Assembly (NCBI RefSeq): GCF_025961575.1
Contig: NZ_JAOQNX010000032.1
Location: 1 to 53,598, forward strand
Reading direction: 5' to 3'
Length of the DNA stretch: 53,598 nucleotides
Source: Rhodoblastus acidophilus
GTDB lineage: Bacteria > Pseudomonadota > Alphaproteobacteria > Rhizobiales > Beijerinckiaceae
The notes below the pieces were generated by a model, which ran no database searches, had not been told where the DNA came from, and was given only the letters and a program-made list of their open reading frames with translations. A program made the translations under genes and the position numbers. This document shows, piece after piece, positions 52,918 through 53,598 of the stretch (the first letter of the stretch is position 1; every line of letters begins with the position of its first letter).

Positions 52918-53355
52918 ATGAAGAAAATCATCAGCACCGTGCTCAGTCTGTTGGTGTCAGGTCCTGCAATTGCGACTGAAATATCCCCTACACAGAAGAT
53001 GTTGGCGGAAGCCAAGCGAATGAACAAAGTCAACTATCCGGACGCGGGTTCCGTATCCTTCGAATATCATTTCCGCGACATCGGTGGCCACGTCATGTGG
53101 TGCGCCTATGCGACTGGAGGAAACGGCAATTTTTGCGTGAAGATTACCCAAGAAATTGTTGCAAATACAGACCGAGCCGCCAGAGATTATTGTAAGACGG
53201 CTGACACAGACGAAGATACGCCACCGCACGCTGTCTATGGTGAACTGTGGGACTTGGACTACAAATGCAAGGGCGGAAGAATGTCGCGTCTTCCTCTCGA
53301 AATGGCTCTTGATAGCGAGGGCTTCGTGCGGAGCCAATGGAAACCGCTCCCATAG
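52918..53355 (+). CDS. Small secreted protein of unknown function
   Basis: A 145-residue protein with a clear signal peptide, MKKIISTVLSLLVSGPAIA, probably cut after AIA. The mature part has four cysteines (in VMWCAYATG, GNFCVKIT, RDYCKTAD and DYKCKGGR), which could form two disulfides in the periplasm. AGGA is 9 bases before ATG 52918; a TTG two codons earlier is open. Not recognised. Confidence 0.65.
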   Translation: MKKIISTVLSLLVSGPAIATEISPTQKMLAEAKRMNKVNYPDAGSVSFEYHFRDIGGHVMWCAYATGGNGNFCVKITQEIVANTDRAARDYCKTADTDEDTPPHAVYGELWDLDYKCKGGRMSRLPLEMALDSEGFVRSQWKPLP

Positions 53356-53530
53356 TTATTATAATTTTTGCCTACACTTTGCCGTGCCAGCGCTTCGCCA
53401 GCGCAAGGAGCGAAACTTTCTCTTTTTCACTCCTCGGCGCCGAGATCGAAAAGGCGCAGCTTTTCCGCATGATCCGGATCGTTGGCGACCGCGTTGACCA
53501 GCCCCTGGATTCCAGCGTGAAGCGCAACGT

Positions 53531-53598
53531 TTAAGCGAAGCGAATTTGGACGTCCTTCCCGAGTTCGGCAAGTATGGCCTGGAATGGGGTTCTGTAGG
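53531..53598 (-). CDS. Possible 3' end of a gene that runs off the window
   Basis: The minus-strand frame from the window edge reads YRTPFQAILAELGKDVQIRF-A and stops at TAA (53531-53533). It looks like a true protein end, but only 22 residues are visible. Another minus-strand frame (VALHAGIQGLVNAVANDPD, then HAEKLRLFDLGAEE, stop 53427-53429) lies right after it and may be a frameshifted continuation or the next gene. Not identified. Nothing else is supported in 53,356-53,598. Confidence 0.3.
   Translation of the reverse strand, partial: YRTPFQAILAELGKDVQIRFA

Overview
The window comes from a GC-rich alphaproteobacterium. The order irr / fabA-fabB-fabI, the DnaA and PolA sequences and the style of the outer-membrane proteins point to Hyphomicrobiales, probably near Beijerinckiaceae or Methylocystaceae. 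The species cannot be fixed from the sequence alone. About 35 kb of chromosomal backbone is followed by about 18 kb of accessory DNA that carries a complete type I-E CRISPR-Cas locus between pieces of decayed mobile elements.

Backbone (1-35,336). First come hemW, a TAXI-type solute-binding protein, an APC amino-acid permease, a YaiI/DUF188 protein, a CYTH phosphohydrolase-like protein, a DUF2076 protein, an L,D-transpeptidase with a long Ala-Ser-Pro linker, and dnaA with a 740-base AT-richer upstream region. Next is irr divergent from fabA-fabB-fabI (anaerobic-type unsaturated fatty-acid synthesis plus enoyl reductase), an SDR epimerase, and polA. An unusual outer-membrane protein with apparently three beta-barrel modules follows. 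A response regulator/HD-GYP cyclic-di-GMP phosphodiesterase gene carries a one-base frameshift inside its receiver domain. Then comes a chemosensory cluster on the minus strand (STAS-cheY-cheA-cheW-mcp-cheW-cheR-cheB), preceded by a strongly diverged cytoplasmic chemoreceptor-like coiled-coil protein. The backbone ends with a small membrane protein behind a TetR-type palindrome and a TPR/glycosyltransferase-like protein.

Accessory region (35,346-53,598). A tyrosine integrase pseudogene is split by a 418-bp non-autonomous IS5-family element with 16-bp terminal repeats and a TA target duplication. Behind it lie short fragments of a TOPRIM primase and an AAA ATPase, a terminase small subunit and a second ATPase-like start fragment. 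The cas operon begins about 100 bases later: cas3-cse1-cse2-cas7-cas5-cas6e-cas1-cas2, with every junction except cas6e-cas1 overlapping. A short leader with an IHF-like site follows, then 27 repeats at a strict 61-base period (26 spacers of 32 bases). To the right of the array lie broken small genes and an ATPase/helicase-like gene on the minus strand. That gene's 5' leader can form an intrinsic terminator whose loop matches both an upstream element and the ribosome-binding site. A winged-helix regulator divergent from a DUF3102-like protein comes next, then small unknown genes. These look like replication and control genes of a second integrated plasmid or phage.

The best candidates for something undescribed are the terminator/ribosome-site switch at 50,084-50,194, the triple-barrel outer-membrane protein, the diverged chemoreceptor-like protein without a standard signalling tip, and the placement of a full CRISPR-Cas system inside mobile-element debris.
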